From JACOND01 sp965202795 (GTDB taxonomy: Bacteria; Bdellovibrionota; Bdellovibrionia; Bdellovibrionales; UBA1609), in contig OZ241848.1 in NCBI GenBank assembly GCA_965202795.1, positions 62,001 to 126,000 of the forward strand: a stretch of 64,000 bases of DNA, given 5' to 3'. Of this stretch, positions 33,701 through 41,939 are shown piece after piece. A program made the translations under genes and the position numbers. Each line of letters starts with the position of its first letter. Position 1 is the first letter of the stretch. Below the pieces are notes generated by a model. It saw only the letters and a program-made list of their open reading frames with translations. It ran no database searches and had not been told where the DNA came from.

Positions 33701-34032
33701 ATATCCACTTTGGCCCGCTTCATCTGATCAATAAAATATCTTGCATGGACGGAAAGGCTTTCCAAAAAGCGCCTCTGGCCCTCGCCGTAGATGGTGTCAA
33801 AGGCCAGGGTGGATTTGCCGCTGCCGCTCAGCCCGGTAATGACTGTGATTTTGTTTCGGGGGATAAAAACATTCAGGGCTTTCAGGTTGTTTTCGCGCGC
33901 GCCAATGACCTGGACGCCGTCTGAATTTTGCCGGGGGGCGGGGGTTTGGCTTTCCGCCTCTGGCGCCCCCGCGCCGTCCGGGGCGGCCGGGAGGGCGGCG
34001 GGGCTTTTGGCTTTTCGCGCGCGGCCGGCCAT
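30697..34032 (-). CDS. uvrA: UvrABC excinuclease subunit A with long basic C-terminal tail
   Basis: Damage-recognition ATPase of nucleotide excision repair. Two ABC modules are present, with Walker A GLSGSGKSTL (near residue 68) and GVSGSGKSTL, signature segments LSGGEAQRLRLVSQL and LSGGEAQRLKLAKEL, Walker B LYVLDEPSIGLH and LYILDEPTTGLH, and zinc-finger Cys pairs (CGACNGTG, CRECHG; CEPCMGTG, CEFCGG). The usual UvrA ends around residue 945. Here about 165 extra residues follow, almost only Lys, Arg, Ser, Ala and Leu in a pattern like GSRLKKARLKKAS, built from imperfect DNA repeats. It also has a 35-residue low-complexity N-terminal extension. It lies 5 bases after folE2 and is likely co-transcribed. 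Confidence 0.95.
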   Translation of the reverse strand: MAGRARKAKSPAALPAAPDGAGAPEAESQTPAPRQNSDGVQVIGARENNLKALNVFIPRNKITVITGLSGSGKSTLAFDTIYGEGQRRFLESLSVHARYFIDQMKRAKVDMVYGLSPSIAISQKTVSFNPRSTVGTVTEAYDFLRLLYARLGEALCPAHKMPLQSQSGGEILHEILKSPAAEPVMILSPIARGKKGSFAKELSHCLSLGFDRARIDGQWKDLGGFLSIEPKKEHNIEVLLDHLTASPKHQKRIQKAMETALSLSEGRAQIETQSGSLRKSFSLHLSCPKCDYSFLDMDPKLFSFNSPQGACGACNGTGLAGLDGEEKADEDEAKKICRECHGARLCGDALQVRIQGRNIAEVSAMPSEDLRRFFKSLKFTGIKQKIFEQIAAPLLDQLSFLKELSLGYLSLDRALSSLSGGEAQRLRLVSQLSSPLIGALYVLDEPSIGLHPKDHSRILDTLKSIRDRGNTVVLVEHDEESISRADKIIDLGPGAGVHGGFVVAEGAPSEIKKNPKSLTGAYMSRKKTIPYYESSYTGREPVLSLKGASLNNLKNINVNIPLGCLVGISGVSGSGKSTLITDTVYPILEASLREGSRFFKGRGPRGGGGNSASGKTAPLAGLCQAVSGLEHIERALKISQKPIGKSPRSNPVTYMGIFHMIRSLFAQTAEARARGYGAGHFSFNIHGGRCEPCMGTGFNKLEMRFLPDVFTVCEFCGGKRFQPEILAVTYRGKSISDIMEMTVAESEEFFKNHIHIHYRLKFLKNMGLGYLTLGQGSNTLSGGEAQRLKLAKELAKKNKGHTLYILDEPTTGLHFHDVARLIEILRELKRQGHSILVIEHNLDALKSCDYLIDLGPEAGERGGSIAAEGTPRQVSKNSKSHTGRYLKSFFESGAAGRPAPKKTELLLLDIPSAEEGAAAAIGQSQKPPSKAGSPDTKSRLKKARPKKASSKGSRLKKARSKKSRSKGSRLKKAQSKKASSKGSRLKKARLKKASPKGSRLKKARLKKAQSKKASSKASRLKKSRLKKAGPKASRLKKAQSKKARLKKARPQKKPSLKKTSRKAKASARLPARLKAASKKKLRGGKTLLAKSRAKSSRKMRPAPKNRKKKRL
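30880..31215 (-). repeat. Imperfect tandem repeats encoding the basic UvrA tail
   Basis: Blocks around TTGAGACGGGAGCC and TTTTTTGGACTGAGC alternate with variants, with a period in multiples of about 15-30 bases. They encode (S/G)SRLKKA(R/Q/S)xKKA units. Confidence 0.75.
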
Positions 34033-34037
34033 AAAAC

Positions 34038-34979
34038 TTAAACCCTCCAGCCGCCGGGCGCCCCTTTGGCAATGGCGCTCTCCACAGAAAAAGGATGCAG
34101 GCTCTCATAATGGCGGACCTGAATCAAATAATCCAGGATATTTTTTTTGCCCTTGAAGCGCCGGGCGATCCGCCGGACAGCGTCCTCGCAAAACATCAGG
34201 TTATTGGCGCTCAGCCGGGCAAACTCAGCCTCATCCCTCCGCTTGACCGCCGTCTGAACGGGGGTTCCAAGGGCCTGCTCCACCTCCTCCACAAAATCTA
34301 AAAAAGACACTTTGTCTTTTGCCCGCTCGCTCAGGCGGATTTTAAAAGAGGCCGCGCTTTTTTGCGCATGGGGGACAGCGGCCAGAGAGCTGCCGCTCGC
34401 GAGCCATTTGAGGGCCTGCTCCCTTTTTAAGCTGCCGGCCCTGGGAAACTGCTTTTCAAACGCCCGCTTTATGATTTGCCGCGCCAGAGAGGCCGAGCAG
34501 GGGCAGGTTGAGGAATAAAGAGCCTCGCCGCCCATGACAAACTGAAACTGGCTGTCTGTTTTGAAAAAGCTGACCTCCGCGAAAAACGGATACACCCGCC
34601 AGCCCCGGGCGGAGCTTTTGAGGGATTTTCTTTGAACAGGCCATTCAGAGGCCAGCCGGAGCCGCCCGGACTGGGAGATTCCGCCCTGATCGCGGATGAT
34701 TTTCAGCAAAATTTTTTTCAGGCCGGCAAAATCAGCCACTTTTCTGGAAAAAAAATCATGGAGGGTCAGATACATCCGCGACATGTGGATTCCGCGGGTT
34801 TTTGGATCATCCAGGGAGACAGCCGCCTCTAAAACCGAGGGGACAGTCAGTTTTTCTGTGAGGCGGACCGGCATCTTCAGCCCCTGGATGCCCACAAGAT
34901 CAATGGGGGGCTGGGGCTTGATCCGCTCTTTGGCCACATCCGGGGCCTGGTCTTGCGCATTATAAAAGGTCAGGGACAT
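34038..34979 (-). CDS. folE2: GTP cyclohydrolase FolE2 (type IB)
   Basis: Zinc-flexible GTP cyclohydrolase that makes dihydroneopterin triphosphate for folate and queuosine-type pathways, replacing FolE in many bacteria. The metal/active-site Cys is in SSTCPCSASLARQ near residue 155, and the conserved end HYESLHPFSVESAIA is present. GIHMSRMYLTLHDFF is another family block. The 313 residues are somewhat above the usual 260-300 through small inserts. A GGGAGAG site precedes ATG 34979. FolE2 is often induced when zinc is limiting, but I see no Zur-like site here. uvrA follows 5 bases downstream. Confidence 0.92.
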   Translation of the reverse strand: MSLTFYNAQDQAPDVAKERIKPQPPIDLVGIQGLKMPVRLTEKLTVPSVLEAAVSLDDPKTRGIHMSRMYLTLHDFFSRKVADFAGLKKILLKIIRDQGGISQSGRLRLASEWPVQRKSLKSSARGWRVYPFFAEVSFFKTDSQFQFVMGGEALYSSTCPCSASLARQIIKRAFEKQFPRAGSLKREQALKWLASGSSLAAVPHAQKSAASFKIRLSERAKDKVSFLDFVEEVEQALGTPVQTAVKRRDEAEFARLSANNLMFCEDAVRRIARRFKGKKNILDYLIQVRHYESLHPFSVESAIAKGAPGGWRV

Positions 34980-35075
34980 GGAAAACTCTCCCGCTGCCGG
35001 CCTCAGCCCATTACCCCTTTAACCAAGGCGGCTGGCCAGGGCGGCAGACAGGCGGGGCGGCGGGCGGGCGCCGCC

Positions 35076-35288
35076 TCATTCAGAGAAGCCTGAGGGGCCA
35101 TCTTCTGATTTAAAGTAAATTTTGCCGGCAGCCGCTTCCCTTAAAGCATTCACAATATGCTTGTTTTTTGCGGGAACAAGGGGCTGGTCCCCCCGCAAAA
35201 GCTGTTTAACCCTTTTAGACACCATGATGGCCAGTTCAAACCGGTCCGGTGTTTTTTTCAGGCAGTCCTCAACTGTCACACGAGCCAT
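35076..35288 (-). CDS. rpoZ: RNA polymerase omega subunit
   Basis: Small subunit that helps assemble RNA polymerase. MARVTVEDCLKKTPDRFELA and VPAKNKHIVNALREAAAGKI are typical. The 70-residue product is normal in size. ATG 35288 follows a GGGGGG site, so the longer frame to 35369 is not used. Here it lies between folE2 and a broken methylase gene rather than next to gmk/spoT as in many proteobacteria. Confidence 0.92.
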   Translation of the reverse strand: MARVTVEDCLKKTPDRFELAIMVSKRVKQLLRGDQPLVPAKNKHIVNALREAAAGKIYFKSEDGPSGFSE

Positions 35289-35396
35289 GGCGCCCCCCTT
35301 TTTTTTGAAAAACCTTAAAAATGCCGCCTTTTTTGCCTTATTTTTGCCAAAAAAACGGCCTGCAGGCATGAAAATAAGCCGCCGGCCCCCATGAAG

Positions 35397-36681
35397 TCAA
35401 CATTTTTTCGCAAATTTCGCGCCGCGCGGCAAAAACTCAGAGCTGCAATCGGTGACAATAAGGTCAAGGCTTTTTTCCGGCAGGCGGCTTCTGGAGGAAT
35501 CCCCAGCGGACAGATAAATTTTTCTGGACAGAAGGATCTTTTTTGCCGGCCATTTTTTATTGACCTTGCCGGAAAATGCGGAAGATGGCTCTAAGCTTTT
35601 AAAGCCGCTGACAGGATATATTTCTTTCGGCTGCCTGCGGTAAGCCGCAGCTCTTTGCGCTCTGTTTTGGAGCAAGTTAAAAAACGCGCCGGAGCTTTTA
35701 GCCGTTCCCCATATATTGGCCTCAACCGGCGTTCGCTCTGGTTTAAGGATATGATGAGAAAATATATGCCGGACCGCTCCCGCGCCCTCGCCCTTATAAA
35801 ATGAAAACATATTGTTAAATTCAAGCGCGCCTGAAAAAGACAAAAGAAACAAATCGCGGACAGGCTTGTCTTTAATACAGGTGATTGACTTATGCAGCCA
35901 GCTTTCCATAAAGCCTGTATTTTGGCTTTTTGTTTTTTCCAAAGGCGGAGATTACAGGGAAAACATAATGGCAGGAGCGGCATATTGCCTTTGAGCGGTT
36001 AACATTCCCCTCCTTTGGCGAAAAAACCGCATGACAGGCGGAGCATATAGCTTTCTCTGAGTCTTTAACGCCGGGAAATATGCTGCCGCAGCCGGGGCAG
36101 AGGATTTGCGCTATTGGCTTTAAACTGGAATAAACATTTTTTGCAATAATGCGGGAGGAAAACAAATCAACAGATTCAAGGCATTTTGGACAGTCCGCCC
36201 GCATGACCCAAAAATAATACAGCGTGTCACAGGGGGAGCCTTTGGCGTCAAGAGAGCGATACAGCTTGAGAATTTTTTGTCCAGCGGTTTTTTTTAAATT
36301 CTCCATTGCGCTGTCTATTTGTTTTTTGTCCATAGGGCCAAAAGCAATCCTTGCGGATTCAGCGGCCACGGGGTTAATGTCCCTCCCCAAAGCGGTCAGG
36401 CCCAGTTTATGAGCCTCCCCCAAGGTTACCCCGGAGCCCATGAATGGATCAAAAACACTTGTATTTGGAAAGCTTGGCGCGGAGTAAAAATTATCAGACA
36501 GATTTTCTTTTTCCGGGAGCAGGCTGCCAAGAAGAATGCCCCGAAAAACAGATCCCAGCCTTTTCGCCCACCATTTATGAAGATAATAAACAGGGCGGTG
36601 GATTTCTTTCCGCCAGCTTTCCCGCTCCGCAAGCCGGGAGAGGAATGCAAAATCAAACTTGTCTGTTTCAATAAGCCGCAT
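35397..36681 (-). pseudogene. Eroded DNA methylase (zinc-ribbon, DUF1156/COG1743-like), frameshifted and 3'-truncated
   Basis: Two minus-strand frames carry successive parts of one methylase. Part 1 (36681 to 35890) has HKWWAKRLGSVFRG, the SAM-binding motif VFDPFMGSGVTLGEA and Cys pairs (CPKCLESVD, CPGCGSIF, CSACHAVF, CRSCHYVF). It then stops. Part 2 (from about 35942, another frame) continues with FSGALEFNNMFSFYKGEGAG, HHILKPERTPVEANIWGT and ends SLDLIVTDCSSEFLP, where an active enzyme would read TDPPY/F. From family memory roughly 80-100 residues between the parts, and everything after the catalytic motif, are missing. The enzyme is therefore probably dead. Confidence 0.75.
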
Positions 36682-36725
36682 TTTAATCGGGCCAAAAAAA
36701 GGCCGGCGCTGCGGGGCGGAGCAAA

Positions 36726-36917
36726 TCAAAAGAGTTTTTTTTGGCCCTTTTGGGGCGGGTTCTGCGGGCTCTCAATCCGCTGCTGCCCGGCCTTCCGGCG
36801 GGCCATCACCGCCCGGCTGTGGCAGGCAACCGAGCAATATTTTGCAAACTTGGCAAAGTGGCCGCGAATCTTAAAATGACCGCGGCATTGCTGGCAAATC
36901 CGCGAAGCATATCCCAT
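36726..36917 (-). CDS. Small zinc-ribbon protein (or remnant)
   Basis: A 63-residue frame with RICQQCRGHF and YCSVACHSRA, the CxxC...CxxxC arrangement of small zinc ribbons found at the start of HNH endonucleases and R-M associated proteins. The remainder is basic. It ends just before the eroded methylase, so it may be a remnant of the same restriction-modification island or a tiny nucleic-acid-binding protein. No strong Shine-Dalgarno was seen. Confidence 0.4.
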   Translation of the reverse strand: MGYASRICQQCRGHFKIRGHFAKFAKYCSVACHSRAVMARRKAGQQRIESPQNPPQKGQKKLF

Positions 36918-36996
36918 AAATCAAGCATAACATGCCCCGGGCCGCGCGGCAAATTCCCGCAAAACAAGACACTTTCCCCCAAGGGCGGGGCGGCGG

Positions 36997-37476
36997 TCAG
37001 GAGGAGGCGGGGCAGAGGGTGATTTTGCCGGCGGGGGGGGGTTCGGGCCACCCGCTTTGAAAGCCGCGCCCGTCCATGCCGCGCGGCAGAAAGACCCGAA
37101 GGGGCGGCCGGCCCAGGCCGGCCCAGCGCCTGTGGCCTTCAGCTATATAGAGGCCCGGCTCAGCGGCAAGGCAGAGCAGCAGCTTCCCCGGGAAAACCCT
37201 GTCTATAGGCGCCAGACAGGCATGGCTTTTGCCGCCAAAGCGATTCGGAGGGCTGGTTTGGCTGTCAGCAGCCGGCGGCGGAGGCTCCGGGACAGCCGGG
37301 GATTTGCCCAGCCCCCCGCAGGCGGCGCCTTCCCTCTGCGGCAGCCCTGAAAGCGGATGCAGCAGAAAGCCCAGCCGCCAGTTGATTTTTTTAAACAGGG
37401 GGGATTCCGGCTCAAAGGGGAGAAGCCACAGATCGGCCCCGGAGCTGAAGGCCTGATAAACAGAAAGCGCCTGCAT
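36997..37476 (-). CDS. Hypothetical protein downstream of nusB
   Basis: A 159-residue frame starting 15 bases after nusB. Recognisable ordered segments are ALSVYQAFSSGADLWLLPFE, RLGFLLHPLSGLPQREG and GLYIAEGHRRWAGL, separated by a Pro-rich stretch. No signal peptide, membrane helix or known motif is seen. Spacing after nusB supports it being a real gene, but the Pro/Gly-rich composition leaves doubt. Confidence 0.45.
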   Translation of the reverse strand: MQALSVYQAFSSGADLWLLPFEPESPLFKKINWRLGFLLHPLSGLPQREGAACGGLGKSPAVPEPPPPAADSQTSPPNRFGGKSHACLAPIDRVFPGKLLLCLAAEPGLYIAEGHRRWAGLGRPPLRVFLPRGMDGRGFQSGWPEPPPAGKITLCPASS

Positions 37477-37491
37477 TATGCTTTATGCCAG

Positions 37492-37953
37492 TCAGAGTTT
37501 TTTCGGCGGCGCGGAGGCGGCGGCTTTTTGGCTTTCCTGAAACGCTTTGTCCAATATCCCGTTGATAAACCTGGCAGAATCCTCTCCGCCAAACTCCTTT
37601 GCCAGCTCCAAAGCCTCGTTTATGGCGGCTTTGCCGGGAACATCCGGGCGGCAAAATATCTCCAAAACAGCAACCCTCATGATGCTTAAATCCACAAGGG
37701 AGATCCGCTCCCATTTCCAGTTTTGGCTGCAGTCTCTGATGATCCGGTCAATGTCCGCCCGGCGCCGCTCAAAATCGCTGAGTATCCCCAGGCCGTATTC
37801 CCGCTCTTTGGCCTCATACTCAGACGGCCCAAAAAAACTGTCCGCAAAGGGGACTAGGCCGGCAGGCTCTTTTTCAGAGGCTGAAGCATGCGCCGCATTC
37901 TGATAAAGCGCCTTTAAGGCAAACTCTCTGGCTTTTCGCCTTCTGGCTGGCAT
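37492..37953 (-). CDS. nusB: Transcription antitermination factor NusB
   Basis: Helical RNA-binding protein acting with NusE (S10) in rRNA antitermination. ARRRKAREFALKALYQ at the start and AINEALELAKEFGGEDSARF followed by INGILDKAF at the end are the conserved parts. ATG 37953 gives the usual N terminus; an open extension to 38013 is not used. The 153-residue length is normal. The usual partner ribH is not adjacent. It follows a small outer-membrane-like protein gene. Confidence 0.92.
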   Translation of the reverse strand: MPARRRKAREFALKALYQNAAHASASEKEPAGLVPFADSFFGPSEYEAKEREYGLGILSDFERRRADIDRIIRDCSQNWKWERISLVDLSIMRVAVLEIFCRPDVPGKAAINEALELAKEFGGEDSARFINGILDKAFQESQKAAASAPPKKL

Positions 37954-38021
37954 ATAAAGGCCCCTGAAGCGGCTGGCTGAAAACCAAACTGAAAAAGCTG
38001 AGCTGAAAGCCAAAAAAACTT

Positions 38022-38648
38022 TTAAAAGCTGAAAAGCAGGCCGCCCAGAAGCAGCGCGTCCAGATATATTTGCAGATCGCTGAAGGGGGCGCGCATTTGC
38101 AGATTCAGCTCAAAAAGGCAGCCAAGGTTTTCATACAAATCGGCAAAGCGAAGCCCCGCAAACATCTGAAAATTAAAGGAGAGCGCCGGCTTGCTTTTGA
38201 TAATATGCCGGGGGAAAACCCCCAAACCCATCCCGGCCCCTGTGTAAAAGGGAAAGCTGTTTTTCCCGCTGGGCAGGGAAAACCTGGGGCCCAGCTCAAC
38301 AGCTGTTGCCCGCCCGCCAGCCAAAAGCTTTGCGGAATGGACTCCAATTTGCAGGCTCAAATCCCCTATCTTGGGGAACTCCCTTAACCTCTGCTCAAAG
38401 GCAAAAACAAAAGAGGAGAAAGGGGGCATGGCTTTCTCTTTGACCTCTCTGTAAACCGAAACCCCGCCATAAAGAAAAAGCTTCTGAGTCAAAGCGCGGG
38501 CCGGCTCCCCCAAACCGCCTGTCCCGGAAAAATAGCTTTTCAAAGCGCGGGGGCCGGCGGTTTCCGCGCCAGCGGTTTGAGCCTCGGCGCCGGCAGAGGC
38601 TGCCAAAGCCAGCCATAAAACAGCAGCAAAAAAACGGAGCCTCATCAT
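38022..38648 (-). CDS. Small exported barrel-like protein
   Basis: Signal peptide MMRLRFFAAVLWLALAASAG is followed by alternating hydrophobic segments (FLYGGVSVYREV, SFPFYTGAGMGLGVFPRHI, LSFNFQMFAGLRFADLYENL) and a C-terminal Phe (LLFSF), as in outer-membrane beta barrels. 208 residues would make an 8-strand barrel. GAGAGG-like site GAGAGG precedes the start. No specific family recognised. Confidence 0.65.
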   Translation of the reverse strand: MMRLRFFAAVLWLALAASAGAEAQTAGAETAGPRALKSYFSGTGGLGEPARALTQKLFLYGGVSVYREVKEKAMPPFSSFVFAFEQRLREFPKIGDLSLQIGVHSAKLLAGGRATAVELGPRFSLPSGKNSFPFYTGAGMGLGVFPRHIIKSKPALSFNFQMFAGLRFADLYENLGCLFELNLQMRAPFSDLQIYLDALLLGGLLFSF

Positions 38649-38740
38649 CTCATCCTCTCGCAGGCGCTTTCTTTTATTTGAGCTGTTTTCCTGTTAAATG
38701 CAAGCAAAAAGCCAGCCCCGCCTGATAAAAACAGATCTCT

Positions 38741-40177
38741 TTAAAGCTTTTTTAAAGCTTCCCGGACATGCCTGTCAATGGCGGCCCGGCGCCCTTCAAG
38801 GGAAAAAACGCTTTTCAAATCGCCAAGGCTCAAATATTTTGCCGCCAGCGGGTGTTTTGCCAGGGCGGCCTGAAGTCCAGGAAGGCCAGGCGGCGCTGCC
38901 GCCTGAAGGCTCCCGCTCAAACTCTTCCGTTTTTTGCCCGCCGCTTTCCGCCCCCCGCCGCTTTCCGCCCCCTGTTTTTTATTCGCCGCCGGCCGGACTT
39001 TTGGCCGGGCCGCCCGGGCCGCCAAAAACCGGCTTTGGCTTAATTTTTGAACAAGAGGGTAGGCTTTTTGCCTCGGCAGCCCTTTTGCCACAAGGGCGTT
39101 TAAAGCGAGGGAGGAAAGCGCCGCCCCGCCTGAGGATTTTAAATTCTCCTCCATCCGACCTGTGTCTACTCTCAGGCTCTTTAAGAGCAAGGCCATGCGG
39201 CTTAAGCCGTAATGCGCCAAAATAAAGCTGTCGGGAAAAATAACCCGCTCCACAGAGGAATGGCTGATGTCCCTTTCGTGCCACAGGGGAATGTTCTCCA
39301 TGGCCGGCGCCGCGAAAGAGCGGAGCAGGCGGGAAACGCCTGTCAGGTTTTCAGCTGAAATGGGGTTTTTTTTGTGGGGCATGGCGCTGGACCCCCGCTG
39401 CCCTTTGGCAAACATCTCAAAAACCTCTCCGACTTCAGATCTTTGAAGATGCCTAAGCTCCACAGACAGCCTCTCCAAAAAAGCGCCTATAAGGCTCAAG
39501 CAAAAAATCAGCCGCGCATGGCGGTCCCGCGGGATAACTTGTGTGGCTGCCGGCTCCGGCTGCAGGCTCAGCGAGCGGCAGACCTTCCGCTCCAGCTCAG
39601 GAGGCAGGGCGGAATAGGCGCCGACAGCTCCGCTTAGTTTTCCCGCAAGGCACTGGTTTAGGGCGGCCTTAAAGCCGGCCTCCGCCCGCGACAGCTCGCT
39701 CAAAAAGCCAAGCATCTTGAAGCCAAAAGTTGTCGGCTCGGCATGCTGGCCATGGGTTCTTCCGCAGCAAAGCGATCCGGCATGGGATCTGACAAGGCCC
39801 TTCAGGATTTTTTTCAGGTCTTTCAGAGGGGATTCCAGGACAAGGCCGGCGTCTCTGATCTGAAGGGCAAGCGCTGTGTCCAGAACATCGGAGGAGGTCA
39901 GTCCGTAATGAAGCCAGCCGCCATGCCGGCCAAGCTGCTGCGCCGCCTCATCCACAAAAGCCGCAACATCGTGGCGGGAGGCTTTTTCTCTTTTTTGGAT
40001 TCCCTTCAGGGAGAGAGTGATTTTTTGGGAGGCGATCGCCCGGGCCGCGGCTTTGGGAATGATCCCCATTTCGCCCTGCGCCTTTGCGGCGGCCCGCTCC
40101 ACTTTGAGCATATAGGCAAACCGGCTTTCAAGAGTCCAGAGCCGGGCCATCTCCCGCAAACTGTAGCGCTCAATCAT
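38741..40177 (-). CDS. purB: Adenylosuccinate lyase
   Basis: Catalyses two purine steps: cleavage of SAICAR and of adenylosuccinate, each releasing fumarate. The fumarase-superfamily signature SSAMPHKKNPISAEN is near residue 265, GRTHGQHAEPTTFG carries the catalytic His near 140, and TSSDVLDTALALQ is conserved. The C-terminal part includes a Lys/Arg/Ala-rich insertion (about residues 395-425) that looks like local repeat growth. Its start overlaps the stop of the upstream secreted protease by one base (TAATG), so the two are translationally coupled. purC is just beyond that protease. Confidence 0.94.
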   Translation of the reverse strand: MIERYSLREMARLWTLESRFAYMLKVERAAAKAQGEMGIIPKAAARAIASQKITLSLKGIQKREKASRHDVAAFVDEAAQQLGRHGGWLHYGLTSSDVLDTALALQIRDAGLVLESPLKDLKKILKGLVRSHAGSLCCGRTHGQHAEPTTFGFKMLGFLSELSRAEAGFKAALNQCLAGKLSGAVGAYSALPPELERKVCRSLSLQPEPAATQVIPRDRHARLIFCLSLIGAFLERLSVELRHLQRSEVGEVFEMFAKGQRGSSAMPHKKNPISAENLTGVSRLLRSFAAPAMENIPLWHERDISHSSVERVIFPDSFILAHYGLSRMALLLKSLRVDTGRMEENLKSSGGAALSSLALNALVAKGLPRQKAYPLVQKLSQSRFLAARAARPKVRPAANKKQGAESGGGRKAAGKKRKSLSGSLQAAAPPGLPGLQAALAKHPLAAKYLSLGDLKSVFSLEGRRAAIDRHVREALKKL

Positions 40178-41862
40178 TATTGAGTGTAAATGGTTCTTTC
40201 AATCACAATGATGTCTCCCCTCTCAATGCGGATGGCTGATTCAGCCATGCTGGAGTTTTCCCCCCTCTCCCTGTAAATGGTTTTTTCGATCACAGTGGAA
40301 TCCCCCTCCTCCCTGATCTTTATGTCCATGCCAAAGTCCTTGTTTAGGGCGGCAGCGGCTGCGGCATGGCCCTGCATGGCGGCCCGCTCCAGCCACACAG
40401 AAGCGGCCTCCATATCCTGCTCCAGGCCTTCGCCTCGTTGATAAATCCGGCCCAAATAAAACTGGGATACAGCCAGTCCAAGCTCGGCGGAGCGCCTCCA
40501 CCAAAAAGCAGCTTTCTCAAAATCCTGCTCCAGCCCCCAGCCGCCCTGGTAATATATCCAGGCTAAAGCGCTTTGCGAGTCCGCGCTCCCCATATCCGCC
40601 GCCCGCTGAAACCACCGGGCCGCCTCTTTAAAGCTCTTCTGAACCCCATGGCCATAATAATACATGCTGGCCAGATTGTATTGCGCCAGCGCGTCACCCT
40701 GACTGGCTGCCCGCCGGCACCACGAAAACGCCTTCTGAAAGCTCTGCTCCACCGCGAGGCCCTCGTAATATTTGACGCATAAATTGAACTGCGACATAGA
40801 ATCCCCCTGATCAGCGGAGCGCCTCCACCAAAAGACCGCCTTCTCAAAATTTTGCTCCACCCCATCGCCATCATTATACATATCAGCCAGATTGGCCTGC
40901 GACATAAAAAAGCCGTTTTCGGCAGAGCGCTCATGCCACAAGGCCGCCTCTGCCAGGCTTTGCGGGCTGCCCTTTGCCCGCAGCCTGTGGGCCAGATAAT
41001 ATTGCGCCAGGCGGCCGCCCTCTTCCGCCTCTTTAAGGTTTTGCGCCCTGGCCTCCCTAAGGCATTTCTTTAAGCTGCCGGAGCAGATCTCTCCGCTTTT
41101 GCCCTCTAAAAAAGCCCGCGCTGAGCGCGCCGGCAGCGCAACGACAGAATTTCTGCCTCCAGAGCTTAACACAATGCCCGCGGCCCGGCCATGGCTGTCT
41201 ATCACCGGGCTTCCGCTGGCCCCTGGAATATCAGAATGATCCACCAGAAAGCTCAGCGCGGCGCCATCATAGCGCTGGAGCTTGTTGATTTTTCTCATGC
41301 TGGCAAGCTCAAAAGCCGCGCCGGGATAGCCGGTGACGCGCAAATCCTCCTCTTCAGACAAATCGCTCTCTCTGAAAGTCAAATAAAACGGAGACTCAAA
41401 CTCCATCTCCAAAAGCGCCAGGTCCAGAGAAAAGGAAACCGCGCGGACGCTTTTGATTTCTCTCTCCGGGGGGCCGGAAAGCCCTAAAACAGCGGCGCCC
41501 GGCCTTTGGAGCCTGATGCTTTTTTCATCAAAGCTTTCAGGATCGTCCGAAAGACCAAAAAGAACATGGGCATTGGTGAGCATAAGGCTGGGGGAGACAA
41601 AAAAACCTGTCCCTGAGCGTCCGTTTCCCCTCTGGAGCCTCCAAACCGCAAGCGGAGCTGTCAGCTGGGCCAGGACGGGAGGGGAAAGCTCCTCTGATCC
41701 TCTGGGGGCCGCCGCCCCCGCCGCCCCCGCCGCCCCGCCGGCAGCCTTGGCCTGGACAGCCAAATCCCCCGGCGCGGGCGATCCAAAAACAAGCGCCATA
41801 AAAACCGCGGGCCAAAAAGCCTGAGAGCCTGAGAAACAATGGCATGGAAAAAAATTTTTCAT
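40177..41862 (-). CDS. Exported trypsin-like serine protease with Sel1 repeats
   Basis: ATG 41862 has an AGGAGG site and an N-terminal export signal (FWPAVFMALVFGSPAPG). A chymotrypsin-fold protease follows: His in LMLTNAHVLFG (near residue 99), Asp in SLDLALLEME (147) and Ser in GASGSPVIDSHGRAAG (216). Residues about 270-520 are six Sel1-type repeats such as AVFWWRRSADQGDSMSQFNL, a solenoid that binds partners. A short tail has two similar IRxERGDxxVIEKTIY segments. The gene separates purC from purB although unrelated to purine synthesis, has its own strong promoter and overlaps purB by TAATG. The substrate is unknown. Confidence 0.85.
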   Translation of the reverse strand: MKNFFPCHCFSGSQAFWPAVFMALVFGSPAPGDLAVQAKAAGGAAGAAGAAAPRGSEELSPPVLAQLTAPLAVWRLQRGNGRSGTGFFVSPSLMLTNAHVLFGLSDDPESFDEKSIRLQRPGAAVLGLSGPPEREIKSVRAVSFSLDLALLEMEFESPFYLTFRESDLSEEEDLRVTGYPGAAFELASMRKINKLQRYDGAALSFLVDHSDIPGASGSPVIDSHGRAAGIVLSSGGRNSVVALPARSARAFLEGKSGEICSGSLKKCLREARAQNLKEAEEGGRLAQYYLAHRLRAKGSPQSLAEAALWHERSAENGFFMSQANLADMYNDGDGVEQNFEKAVFWWRRSADQGDSMSQFNLCVKYYEGLAVEQSFQKAFSWCRRAASQGDALAQYNLASMYYYGHGVQKSFKEAARWFQRAADMGSADSQSALAWIYYQGGWGLEQDFEKAAFWWRRSAELGLAVSQFYLGRIYQRGEGLEQDMEAASVWLERAAMQGHAAAAAALNKDFGMDIKIREEGDSTVIEKTIYRERGENSSMAESAIRIERGDIIVIERTIYTQ

Positions 41863-41903
41863 AACGAAAACCTCCTTTGTTTTAACCATTAAATTTTTCA
41901 GGC

Positions 41904-41932
41904 ATTGTAATTTGTTTTTCAGGCGCTGTCAA
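41904..41932 (-). promoter_or_regulatory. Sigma70-type promoter for the Sel1 protease-purB unit
   Basis: Minus strand: perfect TTGACA (41927-41932), 17-base spacer, TACAAT (41904-41909), about 41 bases before ATG 41862. It would also drive coupled purB. Confidence 0.65.
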
Positions 41933-41939
41933 GCGCTTT

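Noticed and set aside
35591..35983. 130-residue minus-strand frame in the broken methylase region
   Set aside because: Third frame of the pseudogene; no methylase motifs and no ribosome site.
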